A DNA stretch of 64,000 nucleotides from Dickeya dianthicola NCPPB 453 (GCF_000365305.1 NZ_CM001841.1:3664894-3728893); one strand, 5' to 3'. Positions 30,728 to 40,404 are shown, numbered from the stretch's first letter. Notes: generated by a model from the letters alone, not told the origin. Translations and numbers: made by a program.

Positions 30728-31003
30728 ATGAAAACAACGATTGCCGCCATCGCCCTGTTACTGCTGACAACCGGCGTTAGCGGCGTGGCCGCGGCCTCGG
30801 AATACCCGTGCCGCAGCCCGGAATGGAATACCTGGGTCGAGTTACAAGTGAATACGCGCGAGCAGTTGGGCAATGTCGAAGTGGGTTCGCTGGTCTGGCA
30901 ACAAGCGGTAGAAAGCCGACTGCCTGCGGCCTCCTGGCCATCACGCAATTCAGTGCTGTGGTGCGCGGCTGTAGAACAAAAGCTCGCCAGCCTGAAAAAA
31001 TAA
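30728..31003 (+). CDS. Small secreted protein, two cysteines, unknown function
   Basis: 91 residues, not assigned to a family. The signal peptide covers about residues 1-23 (TTGVSGVAAASE). The mature part is about 68 residues, Trp-rich, with two cysteines (YPCRS and LWCAA) that could form one disulfide in the periplasm. The ATG at 30728 has AAGAGG upstream. It sits 46 bp after bsmA on the same strand, so it may be co-transcribed with it. No DUF1471 signature was seen, so it is not a simple duplicate of bsmA or yjfN. Confidence 0.72.
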   Translation: MKTTIAAIALLLLTTGVSGVAAASEYPCRSPEWNTWVELQVNTREQLGNVEVGSLVWQQAVESRLPAASWPSRNSVLWCAAVEQKLASLKK

Positions 31004-31029
31004 CGCCTATCCCACGCCCGATAGCAGTA

Positions 31030-31051
31030 GGGCAACCTGTCGCGGTTGCCC
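31030..31051. terminator. Hairpin between the small secreted protein gene and rlmB
   Basis: GGGCAACC and GGTTGCCC form an 8-bp stem with loop TGTCGC, lying between convergent genes. No T-run is present. Confidence 0.55.
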
Positions 31052-31106
31052 TGCCTGTTGGGTATCTTGCCTGATGCCCGTTCTGTTTAGCGCGCCGGCG
31101 CCACGA

Positions 31107-31841
31107 TTACGCCAGGCGCTGGCGTACCGCCTCAAACAGGCAAATTCCGGTGGCGACCGACACGTTCAGCGACGACACGCTGCCCGCCATTGGAATGCTG
31201 ATCAGCTCATCGCAGTGCTCGCGGGTCAGGCGACGCATCCCTTCCCCTTCCGCCCCCATCACCAGCGCCAGCGGGCCGGTGAGTTTGCTCTGATACAGGG
31301 TGTGATCCGCCTCGCCCGCCGTACCGACGACCCAGACGTTTTGCTCCTGCAGGAAGCGCAGCGTTCGCGCCAGATTGGTCACGCGAATCAGCGCCACGGT
31401 TTCCGCCGCGCCACAGGCGACTTTCTTCGCGGTGGCGTTGAGTTGAGCGGAACGATCGCGCGGCACAATCACCGCGTGGACCCCCGCCGCGTCGGCGCTG
31501 CGCAGGCAGGCGCCCAGATTGTGCGGGTCGGTCACGCCATCCAGCACCAGCAGGAACGGGGTATCCAGCGATGCCAGCAGCCCCGGTAGATCGTTTTCCT
31601 GATACTGACGCCCTTCTTTCACCCGGGCGACAATTCCCTGATGCACCGCGCCTTCCACCTTGTCGTCCAGCCACTGACGATTGGCGACCTGCACCGCGAT
31701 GCCGTTGGCTTCCAGCTCGGCTATCAACGGCTGCAGACGGCGGTCTTCACGTCCTTTAAGGGTGAACACGTCCAGAAAACGTTGGGGGTCTTGCTCCAGC
31801 AGCGCTTTCACCGCATGGATGCCGTAAATAATTTCGCTCAT
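31107..31841 (-). CDS. rlmB: 23S rRNA (guanosine-2'-O-)-methyltransferase (Gm2251)
   Basis: A 244-residue SpoU/TrmH-family (SPOUT knot) methyltransferase that modifies G2251 in the P-loop of 23S rRNA. The N-terminal L30e-like substrate-binding domain covers about 1-75. The knot motifs are [24 protein letters not shown] (about 100-123), VMGAEGEGM (about 193-201) and [18 protein letters not shown] (about 213-230). It is downstream of rnr, as in E. coli, forming nsrR-rnr-rlmB. Confidence 0.97.
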   Translation of the reverse strand: MSEIIYGIHAVKALLEQDPQRFLDVFTLKGREDRRLQPLIAELEANGIAVQVANRQWLDDKVEGAVHQGIVARVKEGRQYQENDLPGLLASLDTPFLLVLDGVTDPHNLGACLRSADAAGVHAVIVPRDRSAQLNATAKKVACGAAETVALIRVTNLARTLRFLQEQNVWVVGTAGEADHTLYQSKLTGPLALVMGAEGEGMRRLTREHCDELISIPMAGSVSSLNVSVATGICLFEAVRQRLA

Positions 31842-31934
31842 TAATACTCTTTAACAATAGGTGTTAACAATACGCATCAAAACGCGTCAAACAGGTTAAC
31901 GGGGCAGCCGGCCAGGCTGCCCAGGGTGCGACGA

Positions 31935-34412
31935 TCAGGCGGGCTCCGCCGGCTTCTTCTTTTTGCTGGCGCGTTTGGCGCGGGTAGCAGCCGCAATTTT
32001 ACGCGTTTTTTCAGCGTTCTTTTGCGATTTTTCCGTCTTCTTCCCGCCGCCGGCTTTGGCTTTGTCCTTGCCTTTGCCGGCAGACTGGCGCTTGCCGTCG
32101 CCGTCGGGGCGAAATGCGCTGTCCGGCTCAACGTTGGCGCGTTGGCCGGTACGGCGCCGACGCGGCGGTTTTGCGTCGCTGGCGGCGCCTTTCTTCACCC
32201 GATCGCGTGCGGTTTTGCCTTCGCCGCGCACCTTGCGGGTGGAAGACAGCAGAGCGAAATCGATCTTACGCTCGTCCATGTGTACCGCTTCAACGCGGAT
32301 CTGCACTTCGTCGCCCAGTCGATACACCTGACCGCGGGATTCGCCGATCAAACGCTGGCCGACATTGTCATAACGATAGTAGTCGTTATCCAGCGTGGAA
32401 ACGTGAACCAGACCGTCGATAAACAGGTCGTTGAGGCGCACGAAGAAACCGAAGCCGGTGACGCTGGAGATAATACCGGTAAAGGCTTCACCGACATGAT
32501 CCTGCATAAAGTCGCACTTCAGCCAGTCGGCTACGTCGCGCGTGGCTTCATCGGCCCGGCGCTCGGTCATCGAACAGTGCTCGCCCAGTTGCAGCATTTC
32601 GTTGAAATCCGCGTGCCAGCCGCCGCTGTGAGTCCAGCGGGCTTTACGGTCGCTGAGCAGGTACTTGATGGCGCGGTGCAGCGACAGATCCGGATAACGC
32701 CGAATCGGCGAGGTGAAATGCCCGTACGAGGTCAGCGCCAGACCGAAATGACCGCGGTTTTCCGGGTCGTACACCGCCTGTTTCATCGAGCGCAGCAGCA
32801 TGGTTTGCAGCATCTCGTGATCCGGCCGGCCGGCGATGGAATTCATCAGTTCGGCATAATCTTTCGGCTGCGGCTTCATACCGCCTTTCAGCGTCAGCCC
32901 CAGTTCGCCGAGCACGCTGCGCAGCGCCAGCACATGGTCCTCGCTGGGCTGGTCATGCACGCGGAACAGCGCCGGTTCTTCGTTCTTCTCGACAAACTTC
33001 GCCGCCGAGATGTTGGCCAGAATCATGCATTCTTCAATCAGCTTGTGCGCATCGTTGCGCACCACCGCTTCCACCCGCTCGATGCGGCGTTCGGCGTTGA
33101 AGATGAATTTGGCTTCTTCGGTTTCGAAAGCGATGCCGCCGCGCACCTCACGGGCATGATCCAGCACCTTGTACATCTGGTGCAGTTCTTCCAGCGGCGC
33201 CACCAGCGGTTGGTAATGCTCGCGCAGCGCCTCGTCGCCCTGCAGAATGCTCCACACCTTGGTATAGGTGAGGCGGGCATGCGAACTCATTACCGCCTCA
33301 TAGAATGTATAGCCGGACAGTTTCCCCTGGGTGGAAACCGTCATTTCGCACACCATACACAGGCGATCCACCTGCGGGTTGAGCGAACACAGCCCGTTGG
33401 AAAGCACTTCCGGCAGCATCGGCACCACCTGCGACGGGAAGTAGACCGAGGTGCCGCGCGCGCGGGCTTCATGGTCCAGCGCCGTGCCGGGACGAACATA
33501 GTAGCTGACGTCGGCAATCGCCACCCACAGCCGCCAGCCGCCGCCGCGTTTCTTCTCACAGTACACGGCATCGTCAAAATCGCGCGCGTCTTCGCCGTCG
33601 ATGGTGACCAGCGGCAAAGAACGCAGATCTATCCGGCCTTTCTTGGCGTCTTCCGGCACCTCATCCGCCAGGTCGCTCACCTGCTCTTCCACCTTGGGCG
33701 GCCAACTGTGCGGAATTTCATGGGTACGCAGCGCGATATCCACCGCCAGCCCGGTGCCCATGTTGTCGCCGAGGATCTCCACTATCTTGCCGATAGCCTT
33801 GGTGCGGCGAGTGGCGCGCTGGGTCAGTTCCACCACTACCACCGACCCCATGCGGGCGCCGGCGATAAATTCCGACGGGATCAGGATGTCGAAGCTCAGC
33901 CGGCTGTCGTCCGGCACCACGAAACCGGTGCCGGCCTCGGTGAAGTAACGCCCGACGATCTGATTGGTGCGGGGCTCCAGAATACGCACGATGCGCCCTT
34001 CGCGGCGCCCTCTGCGGTCTTCGCCTAACGGCTGGGCCAGCACCACATCGCCATGAATCACCGTTTTCATCTGTTCGGCGGAGAGGTAAAGATCGTCTTT
34101 ACGCCCTTCCACCCGCAGGAAACCGTAGCCATCGCGGTGGCCGAGCACCGTGCCGCGTAGCAGATCCAGCTTTTCCGGCAGTGCATAACACTGGCGGCGG
34201 GTGAACACCAACTGCCCGTCGCGCTCCATAGCGCGCAGCCGTCGGCGCAACGCTTCCAGTTGTTCGTCACTGGTCAGTTGCAGGTCGGTGGCCAGTTCCT
34301 CACGGCTGATGGGCGTATCCCGTTTTGCCAGATGCTCAAGAATGTACTCGCGGCTAGGGATGGGGGATTCATATTTTTCTGCTTCACGTTCCAGAAACGG
34401 ATCTTGTGACAT
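31935..34412 (-). CDS. rnr: Ribonuclease R
   Basis: An 825-residue 3'-to-5' exoribonuclease that degrades structured RNA, defective tRNA/rRNA and tmRNA-tagged messages. In order there are an N-terminal HTH and cold-shock domains, an RNB catalytic domain with the [13 protein letters not shown] Asp cluster (about 270-282), an S1 domain near 640-725, and a Lys/Ala-rich basic tail. The ATG at 34412 ([15 protein letters not shown]) follows GGAGGA and matches the E. coli start; the frame extends 16 codons further upstream. The basic tail is somewhat longer than in E. coli (813 residues). It lies 40 bp after nsrR. Confidence 0.97.
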   Translation of the reverse strand: MSQDPFLEREAEKYESPIPSREYILEHLAKRDTPISREELATDLQLTSDEQLEALRRRLRAMERDGQLVFTRRQCYALPEKLDLLRGTVLGHRDGYGFLRVEGRKDDLYLSAEQMKTVIHGDVVLAQPLGEDRRGRREGRIVRILEPRTNQIVGRYFTEAGTGFVVPDDSRLSFDILIPSEFIAGARMGSVVVVELTQRATRRTKAIGKIVEILGDNMGTGLAVDIALRTHEIPHSWPPKVEEQVSDLADEVPEDAKKGRIDLRSLPLVTIDGEDARDFDDAVYCEKKRGGGWRLWVAIADVSYYVRPGTALDHEARARGTSVYFPSQVVPMLPEVLSNGLCSLNPQVDRLCMVCEMTVSTQGKLSGYTFYEAVMSSHARLTYTKVWSILQGDEALREHYQPLVAPLEELHQMYKVLDHAREVRGGIAFETEEAKFIFNAERRIERVEAVVRNDAHKLIEECMILANISAAKFVEKNEEPALFRVHDQPSEDHVLALRSVLGELGLTLKGGMKPQPKDYAELMNSIAGRPDHEMLQTMLLRSMKQAVYDPENRGHFGLALTSYGHFTSPIRRYPDLSLHRAIKYLLSDRKARWTHSGGWHADFNEMLQLGEHCSMTERRADEATRDVADWLKCDFMQDHVGEAFTGIISSVTGFGFFVRLNDLFIDGLVHVSTLDNDYYRYDNVGQRLIGESRGQVYRLGDEVQIRVEAVHMDERKIDFALLSSTRKVRGEGKTARDRVKKGAASDAKPPRRRRTGQRANVEPDSAFRPDGDGKRQSAGKGKDKAKAGGGKKTEKSQKNAEKTRKIAAATRAKRASKKKKPAEPA

Positions 34413-34452
34413 TGCGGTTCCTCCGTTGTCATCAGCAGGCGGCTGAACAAGC

Positions 34453-34878
34453 TTATTCAACCAGAAGTAATTTATAGAGGGGCGGGTTTTCTTCCACCAT
34501 ATCGGCGAGCGTGTAATTATCCAGTTCCTTCAGGAAATTCTGTACAGCCTGCTGCAATACCTGCTTCAGGCGGCAGGCGGGGGTAATATGACAAAATTCC
34601 TTACTGCAGTTAACCAGCGACAGCGGCTCCAGCTCCCGCACCACATCCCCGATGCGAATGGTGGACGGATCGCGGCCTAACCGGATACCGCCGTTTTTGC
34701 CGCGCACGGCCATGACCAACCCGGCGCGACTCAGCTGATTGATTATTTTCACCATATGGTTACGTGAAACGCCATACACTTCAGTCACTTCTGAGATGCT
34801 GGTCATTTTGCCATCCGGCAATGCCGCCATATAAATCAGCGCCCTCAAACCATAATCTGTAAAACTTGTTAACTGCAC
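34453..34878 (-). CDS. nsrR: Nitric-oxide-sensing transcriptional repressor NsrR
   Basis: A 141-residue Rrf2-family repressor with an Fe-S cluster that reacts with nitric oxide. The winged helix covers about 1-80 ([20 protein letters not shown] as recognition region), and the cluster cysteines lie in [15 protein letters not shown] (about 88-102). The start is GTG at 34878, giving exactly the E. coli length; the open frame runs further upstream. It heads nsrR-rnr-rlmB. Its predicted target ytfE lies in this window with a clear operator. Upstream there is no purA, which is the neighbour in E. coli. Confidence 0.96.
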   Translation of the reverse strand: MQLTSFTDYGLRALIYMAALPDGKMTSISEVTEVYGVSRNHMVKIINQLSRAGLVMAVRGKNGGIRLGRDPSTIRIGDVVRELEPLSLVNCSKEFCHITPACRLKQVLQQAVQNFLKELDNYTLADMVEENPPLYKLLLVE

Positions 34879-35167
34879 AGAAACCTCTGGGTACCTTGCC
34901 GGGCAGTCATGCAACCGCCCCGAAAAAACGCGGGCTGGAACCGGGATGGCGCTCATTAGCCCTAGTCCGTGCCCGTCATGTTCATTTTTTATCAGCAGAT
35001 GATAAACCAGTGATCAACGTCGGGCGAATTTATTTAGCACCAACCGATCCTTTCCAAAGCGGAATTCATCGAGTCCATGCGTTTCCATTCACAAAAGATA
35101 AGAGAATCGTGCTTCCTAACATGCTGTTTCATCTGTTATGTTCTGAACAAAAATACCCCTACAACAC

Positions 35168-35189
35168 CTTAACGTACCCTTAACGTACG
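35168..35189. repeat. 11-bp tandem duplication upstream of the third MCP gene
   Basis: CTTAACGTACC is followed by CTTAACGTACG in the nsrR-MCP gap (34879-35250). No sigma-28-like promoter was found in this gap. Confidence 0.8.
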
Positions 35190-35250
35190 GCGAGCCCGGA
35201 ACAGGCTCTGCCAGTGGTTTTTTTGCTCTGCACACACTAGGAAATGAACC

Positions 35251-36837
35251 ATGCGGTTGAAAAATCTCTCTATCCGTACCGGCCTGCTGACACTGCTGTC
35301 CGTCATCACCCTATTGTTACTGCTGGTCAGCGGTATGGGGATTCAGGCCATCAACAAGAGCCGAGACTCCCTGACGGCGCTCAATCAGATTCAGGGAGAA
35401 CAGCTGGGCGCGTTGATGAATGGTTATAACCTGACGCTACGAGCCAGAGCCTCCGCCACGTTGGCTGTGCGCAAAATCGAAATCGGTTTACTGGATGTCG
35501 GCGCCAAAGAGACCGACAAGCTGGAAGGCTATGAGCAACAGTCGGAAAAGAATATTCACCAGTTCAGCAGTGTAGGTACCGATGACGAGCAGGAACAGAA
35601 ACTGGTGCAACAGGTGTTGAAAAGTTATCAGGACTACCTGAATCAGGGACTGAAACCGATGCTGGACTCCCTGAGAAAGCAGTACACCGACGAATATTAC
35701 ACCTTGCTGGAAAACAACCTGACGCCCCTGAGCGACGCATTTGATAAATCGATCCAGAACTTCCGCAGCTACTCCCAGCAACTCTCCGAACGACATATCC
35801 AACAGGCCAATAACAACGAACGGCTGATGCTGATGCTCATCGGGTTTGCCTGCCTGTTGTCCCTGCTGCTGGTGCTGCTGGGTTGGCTGGCGCTGCGCCA
35901 CATGCTGCTCAAGCCGCTGGATTACGCCATTGAACAGTTGGAACACGTGGCCTCCGGCGATTTGACCCGCCGCATTACTCAAGGGGGCAACAATGAACTG
36001 GGGCGGCTGAGCGACGCCATCGAGCGCATGCAGCTGGCGCTGCTGGATTCGGTCAGCCAGGTGCGTGACGCCAGCCATCAGATTGATCAAGGCAGCCGTG
36101 AGTTGTTCAGCGGCAACCGCAATCTGGCGGAACGGACCGAAGAGTCGGTCGCGGCGCTGGAACAGACCGCCGCCAGCCTGGAAGAACTGAGCGCGACGGT
36201 TAAACGCAACGCCGACAACGCCGAGCTGGCCCATCAGTTGACCAATCAGGTTTCCAACACCACCGATCGCGGCAACGAATCCGTTAACTACGTGGTGGAG
36301 AAAATGCGTGAAATCGCCGCCAGCGCCAAACGGATCAGCGATATTCTCGGCGTTATCGACGGCATTGCCTTCCAGACCAATATCCTGGCCCTGAACGCGG
36401 CGGTGGAAGCGGCTCGCGCAGGCGAGCAGGGCAAAGGCTTCGCGGTGGTGGCTGGCGAAGTGCGGAGTCTGGCGCAGCACAGCGCCCAGGCAGCTAAAGA
36501 AATCCGCACCCTGATCCTGGACTCTCAGTCCCATGTGTCGCAAGGGCTGGATCTGGCAGCCAAAGCCGGTACGACGATGGACGATGTGGCGGAAGAGATC
36601 AATCGAATCACCAGCCTGATGAAAGAGATCTCCTACGCCTCTCAGGAGCAGCATCGCGGCATCGAACAGGTGAATATCGCCTTCACCCAGATAGACAAAG
36701 TGGCCCAGCAGAATGCCTCGCTGGTCAAAGCGTCCACCGATACCACCCAATCGCTGGAAGAACAGTCTCGCCAGTTGGTGCAGGCGATGGCCATGTTCCG
36801 CATCGAAGACCACACCGCGCTGTTGCAGGCGCGCTGA
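35251..36837 (+). CDS. Methyl-accepting chemotaxis protein (four-helix-bundle sensor)
   Basis: A 528-residue chemoreceptor with the same layout and length as the gene at 6952-8538. Transmembrane helix 1 spans about 10-32, the helical periplasmic sensor about 33-190, and transmembrane helix 2 about 192-214. HAMP and a signalling domain with [20 protein letters not shown] follow. The two proteins are clearly paralogues in the cytoplasmic part but diverged in the sensor, implying different ligands. The C-terminus ALLQAR has no CheR-binding pentapeptide. AGGAAA precedes the ATG. It lies at the synteny break beside nsrR. Confidence 0.93.
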   Translation: MRLKNLSIRTGLLTLLSVITLLLLLVSGMGIQAINKSRDSLTALNQIQGEQLGALMNGYNLTLRARASATLAVRKIEIGLLDVGAKETDKLEGYEQQSEKNIHQFSSVGTDDEQEQKLVQQVLKSYQDYLNQGLKPMLDSLRKQYTDEYYTLLENNLTPLSDAFDKSIQNFRSYSQQLSERHIQQANNNERLMLMLIGFACLLSLLLVLLGWLALRHMLLKPLDYAIEQLEHVASGDLTRRITQGGNNELGRLSDAIERMQLALLDSVSQVRDASHQIDQGSRELFSGNRNLAERTEESVAALEQTAASLEELSATVKRNADNAELAHQLTNQVSNTTDRGNESVNYVVEKMREIAASAKRISDILGVIDGIAFQTNILALNAAVEAARAGEQGKGFAVVAGEVRSLAQHSAQAAKEIRTLILDSQSHVSQGLDLAAKAGTTMDDVAEEINRITSLMKEISYASQEQHRGIEQVNIAFTQIDKVAQQNASLVKASTDTTQSLEEQSRQLVQAMAMFRIEDHTALLQAR

Positions 36838-36853
36838 TTCCCCTCTCTGCTTC

Positions 36854-36883
36854 GGCAGTGACCGGCCGCCGTCGGTCACTGCC
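36854..36883 (+). terminator. Terminator after the third MCP gene
   Basis: GGCAGTGACCG and CGGTCACTGCC form a perfect 11-bp stem with an 8-nt loop, followed by a short CTTTCCC tract. Confidence 0.72.
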
Positions 36884-37003
36884 TTTCCCTGCTAACCGAA
36901 CATTCTGCCGCTCTCCAGCCCAACCGGTTCACGCTTTCAGTGCATAACCCAGCACGACGCACAACAAACGGGCGCGGCATGCCTATTTTCGGCGCCAAAC
37001 CAT

Positions 37004-37147
37004 GCAATCTGCACAGAGTGCCGCGCAACCTGCACAGGGTGCCGCGTCCTCGCGGCCCAACGCCCGCTAACAGCAAAAGCGGCATGTTCTTTGCTCATGT
37101 TCTTTGCTGTAGCGTTAAAGACGTAATTTCAAGGACGTAATTTCAAG
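37004..37147. repeat. Cluster of three tandem duplications upstream of the PucR-type gene
   Basis: In one 145-bp stretch there are a 21-bp unit twice (37004 and 37025, GCAACCTGCACAGGGTGCCG-type), a 13-bp unit twice (37083 and 37096, CATGTTCTTTGCT) and a 14-bp unit twice (37120 and 37134, GACGTAATTTCAAG). The 355-bp MCP-PucR gap holds no other recognised feature. Confidence 0.9.
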
Positions 37148-37192
37148 GACATGGCTGCTCCCTATTGTCGGGGCAAAACCAGAGGGACCATC

Positions 37193-38074
37193 ATGCCGGC
37201 ATTTCATCACAGCAACGTGCCTCGCCATCATACGGATCATACTGAAAGTGACCGGGACAGGTGGCGAAGCGACTTTCTGCTCCAGTTGCTGACCAGCGAT
37301 CGCCCGGATTTGCCGCTCCTCCATCAGCGCGCCGCCTGGCTGCAATTGCCGCTGGATAGGCCGCACCGGGTGGCGGCATGGCGTTTGTCCGGGGTGCCGT
37401 CGCTGTTTTCCCCGTCTCATTCCGGCTGCCCGGAAGCGCAACTGCACGGGGCGCGCCAGCAGTTGCAGCACCAGCTACAGGCGCTCATGTCGGGAGGGTT
37501 GCCGCCGGTCACGCTGGGCGACCTCTGCCTGCTGGTGCTGCCGGCCGACAGTCCGCTACTGCGCTGCGGGCATCGGGAATTCACCGTATTCCGTCAGGCT
37601 ATCAGCGCCGATATCGCACCGCTGACGCTGTTCGGCGGAATCTCCGGCCCGGTCAGCGCGGCCGCGCACTATCAGCGAGGGCTGAGCGAAGCCCGGCAGG
37701 CGCTTAACGCCGCAGAAAGCATGCGCCCGGAAAAAGGCCTGTGCGACTACGCTGAATTGGGGGTGCTGCAATTGCTGACCGCCGTCAGCGACCCGGCATT
37801 GCTTACCCGTTTTATGCACGACGCGCTGGGTAATCTGGTGGAGAAGAACCGCAAATCGCCGCATCTGCTGATTGAAACACTGGATGCGGTTTTGCAGGAA
37901 AACGGTAATCTGATCAAAGCCGCCGAGCGGCTGGCGATCCATCGCAATACGCTGCATCAGCGTCTGCAACGGATTGAACAGCTGTCGGGCGGTACGTTGA
38001 ACGATCCGCTGTTTCGCCTCAACGCCTCCGTCGCGCTATTAGTCTGGCGCCTGTCTGATTCGCCGACGCAGTGA
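37193..38074 (+). CDS. PucR/CdaR-type helix-turn-helix regulator, short form
   Basis: A 293-residue transcription regulator. The C-terminal HTH_30 domain (LIETLDAVLQENGNLIKAAERLA onward, about 235-285) contains HRNTLHQRLQRIEQLSG, the PucR signature. The centre resembles the GGDEF-like domain of CdaR/PucR proteins. The usual N-terminal sensory domain of full-length PucR proteins is missing, because the protein begins at the FLLQLL segment. The ATG at 37193 has GAGGG upstream. PucR-family regulators often control purine or pyrimidine catabolism, and this gene lies 41 bp upstream of a cytosine-deaminase-family gene on the same strand, so it probably controls that gene. Confidence 0.82.
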   Translation: MPAFHHSNVPRHHTDHTESDRDRWRSDFLLQLLTSDRPDLPLLHQRAAWLQLPLDRPHRVAAWRLSGVPSLFSPSHSGCPEAQLHGARQQLQHQLQALMSGGLPPVTLGDLCLLVLPADSPLLRCGHREFTVFRQAISADIAPLTLFGGISGPVSAAAHYQRGLSEARQALNAAESMRPEKGLCDYAELGVLQLLTAVSDPALLTRFMHDALGNLVEKNRKSPHLLIETLDAVLQENGNLIKAAERLAIHRNTLHQRLQRIEQLSGGTLNDPLFRLNASVALLVWRLSDSPTQ

Positions 38075-38115
38075 ACCGTTATGCCGCCGTTCAAGACAAC
38101 ATCACAGGAGTGATT

Positions 38116-39363
38116 ATGAAGATTATCAACGCCGCCCTGCGTCATCAGGCCGGGCTGCACACGCTGCGACTGCAGGACGGCCTGATTGCCGCGGTAGACC
38201 TCCAACCCGCCATGCTGCCCGCCACGCCGGATACCCTTGACGCCGCCGGGCAACTGGCGATCCCGCCGCTGGTGGAACCGCATATTCACCTCGATGCCGT
38301 CCTGACCGCCGGCGAACCGGAGTGGAACATGAGCGGCACGCTGTTCGAAGGCATCGAACGCTGGAGCCAGCGCAAAGCCGTTATCACCCACGAAGACGCC
38401 AAGCGCCGGGCGCATACCGCCATCGGCATGTTGCGCGACCACGGCATCCAGCACGTTCGCACCCACGTTGATGTCACCGATCCGTCGCTGGCGGCGCTGG
38501 AAGCGATGCTGGAAGTTAAAAACGAAGCGAGCGGTCTGATCGACCTGCAAATCGTCGCGTTCCCGCAGGAAGGCATCGAGTCGTACCCGGCAGGCCGTCA
38601 ATTAATGGAACGCGCCATCGCGCTGGGCGCCGACGTGGTTGGCGGCATTCCTCATTTTGAGAACACTCGCGAACAGGGCGTCAGCTCGGTGAAATTCCTG
38701 ATGGAACTGGCGGAACGCACCGGTTGTCTGGTGGACGTACACTGCGACGAAACCGACGACCCGAACTCGCGTTTCCTGGAAGTGCTGGCGGAAGAAACGC
38801 GGGTGCGGGACATGGGCGCTCGCGTCACCGCCAGCCACACCGTGGCGATGGGGTCTTATGACAACGCCTACTGTTCGAAACTGTTCCGCCTGCTGCGCCG
38901 CTCGGGCCTCAGCTTCATTTCCTGCCCGACCGAAAGCATCCACCTGCAAGGGCGATTCGACACCTTTCCCAAACGCCGCGGCGTCACCCGGGTAGCCGAA
39001 CTGGACCGTGCCGGCATGAACGTCTGCTTCGGGCAGGATTCGATCAAGGACCCGTGGTATCCGCTCGGCAACGGCAACATTCTGCGCATTCTCGACGCCG
39101 GGCTGCATATCTGCCACATGATGGGGTATCAGGATCTACAGCGCTGTCTGGATTTCGTGACCGACAACAGCGCCAAAGCGCTGCATCTGGGCGATCGCTA
39201 CGGCCTCGCCGTCGGCCGCCCAGCCAACCTGCTTATTCTGGATGCGGAAAACGACTACGACGCGGTGCGGCGTCAGGCCAAAGCGCGCCTGTCGATACGC
39301 CACGGAAAAATCATCATGCAGCGTGAGCCGGAGCGGATTCGGTATCCTGACGCATCACGCTGA
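38116..39363 (+). CDS. CodA-family deaminase, predicted 5-methylcytosine deaminase
   Basis: A 415-residue amidohydrolase closely related to E. coli cytosine deaminase CodA. All catalytic positions align with a constant offset of five: His56 and His58 (HIH), Gln151, His209, Glu212, His241 and Asp308 for E. coli His61/63, Gln156, His214, Glu217, His246 and Asp313. The specificity residue after the metal Asp is Ser309 (FGQDS), where CodA has Asp314 (FGHDD). Loss of that Asp is the published hallmark of CodA homologues that deaminate 5-methylcytosine to thymine. Activity on cytosine may remain. No codB permease is adjacent. AGGAG precedes the ATG at 38116. The gene symbol is left blank because the substrate is a prediction. 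Confidence 0.9.
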   Translation: MKIINAALRHQAGLHTLRLQDGLIAAVDLQPAMLPATPDTLDAAGQLAIPPLVEPHIHLDAVLTAGEPEWNMSGTLFEGIERWSQRKAVITHEDAKRRAHTAIGMLRDHGIQHVRTHVDVTDPSLAALEAMLEVKNEASGLIDLQIVAFPQEGIESYPAGRQLMERAIALGADVVGGIPHFENTREQGVSSVKFLMELAERTGCLVDVHCDETDDPNSRFLEVLAEETRVRDMGARVTASHTVAMGSYDNAYCSKLFRLLRRSGLSFISCPTESIHLQGRFDTFPKRRGVTRVAELDRAGMNVCFGQDSIKDPWYPLGNGNILRILDAGLHICHMMGYQDLQRCLDFVTDNSAKALHLGDRYGLAVGRPANLLILDAENDYDAVRRQAKARLSIRHGKIIMQREPERIRYPDASR

Positions 39364-40383
39364 CACCATACCGGCGGCATCCGCGTCAGGCCGCAGCGCC
39401 CCCTCCCGGCATCGCTGCTGGTAACTCTGCTCAAAAGTCTGCATGCCGACCTGGCTGCCGGTTTGCAGCAGGCTCGGCAACTGGTGGGTTTTGCCTTCGC
39501 GGATCAGGTTGCTGACCGCCGGGGTGGCGAGCAGCACTTCAAACAGCGCCACGCGCCCGCCTTGCGCGCCCGGCAGCAGTTTCTGCGCCACCACCGCCTG
39601 CAAACTGGCCGCCAGTTGCGCGCGGACAAACGCTTTCTCCTCGGCGGGAAAGACGTCCACCAGCCGGTCCACCGCCTGCACCGCCCGCCGGGTGTGCAGC
39701 GTCGCCAGCACCAGATGGCCGGTTTCCGCCGCCGTCAGCGCCAGCCGAATCGTCTCGCCGTCGCGCAACTCGCCGAGCAGCAGCACGTCCGGGTCTTCGC
39801 GCAGCGCCGCCCGCAATGCGCTGGCGAATCCTTCGCTGTGACGACCGATCTCCCGCTGCTGGATCAGGCTGCGCTGGCTGGTATGCAGGAACTCAATCGG
39901 GTCTTCCAGCGTAATAATGTGGCGCGCGCGGCGTTGATTAAGCGCGGTAATCATCGCCGCCAGCGTGGTGGATTTACCGCTGCCGGTCGCGCCGGTCACC
40001 AGAATCAGGCCATCGGCGCAATCGGCCAGCTCCGCCACCACCGGCGGCGCGCCCAGCGTCGGCAAATCCGGCTGATGCTGCGGGATAAGACGCAGCGCCG
40101 CCGATAACCCGTGGCGCTGCATAAACAAATTGGCCCGCAACCGCTGGCCCTCCGGCAGCGTCAGCGCGCAATCGGTCTGCCCGGATTGCCGCAGTTGCTG
40201 CTCGCAGGCCGGGTCCAGCCAACTGCGGCACCACTGTTCCAGTTCGGCGTTATGCAACGGCGGCTGAGCGGCATCGGCCACCAGTTGCCCGTCGATGCGC
40301 CACACCGGCGGATGACCGCTGCACAGGTGCAGATCGGACACATTCTGTTTTACACTAGACCTCACCCATTCACTCACATCCAT
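39355..40383 (-). CDS. yggR: PilT-like type IV pilus retraction ATPase (YggR)
   Basis: A 342-residue GspE/PilT-family ATPase. The Walker A motif GATGSGKST is at about 131-139, the Asp box (LEDPIEF) near 163, and the Walker B/His box region (RDPDVLLLGELRDGET type) near 200-215. PilT proteins drive pilus retraction. No other pilus gene is in the window, so the partner apparatus is elsewhere or absent. The ATG at 40383 has AGGAGG upstream. It overlaps the deaminase gene end by 9 bp and is divergent from yggS, with only 21 bp between start codons. Confidence 0.92.
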   Translation of the reverse strand: MDVSEWVRSSVKQNVSDLHLCSGHPPVWRIDGQLVADAAQPPLHNAELEQWCRSWLDPACEQQLRQSGQTDCALTLPEGQRLRANLFMQRHGLSAALRLIPQHQPDLPTLGAPPVVAELADCADGLILVTGATGSGKSTTLAAMITALNQRRARHIITLEDPIEFLHTSQRSLIQQREIGRHSEGFASALRAALREDPDVLLLGELRDGETIRLALTAAETGHLVLATLHTRRAVQAVDRLVDVFPAEEKAFVRAQLAASLQAVVAQKLLPGAQGGRVALFEVLLATPAVSNLIREGKTHQLPSLLQTGSQVGMQTFEQSYQQRCREGALRPDADAAGMVSA

Positions 40384-40404
40384 TGATTGGCCTCCTGAAT
40401 CATT

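Noticed and set aside
31926-34028. 700-residue open frame on the plus strand opposite rnr
   Set aside because: It is fully antisense to a strong RNase R gene with conserved domains, and its translation is His/Arg-rich low-complexity sequence typical of antisense frames in GC-rich genes.
34995-35035. Sigma-28 promoter for the third MCP gene (TAAACCAG...GGGCGAAT)
   Set aside because: The -10 match is poor and it lies more than 200 bp upstream; it was not supported.
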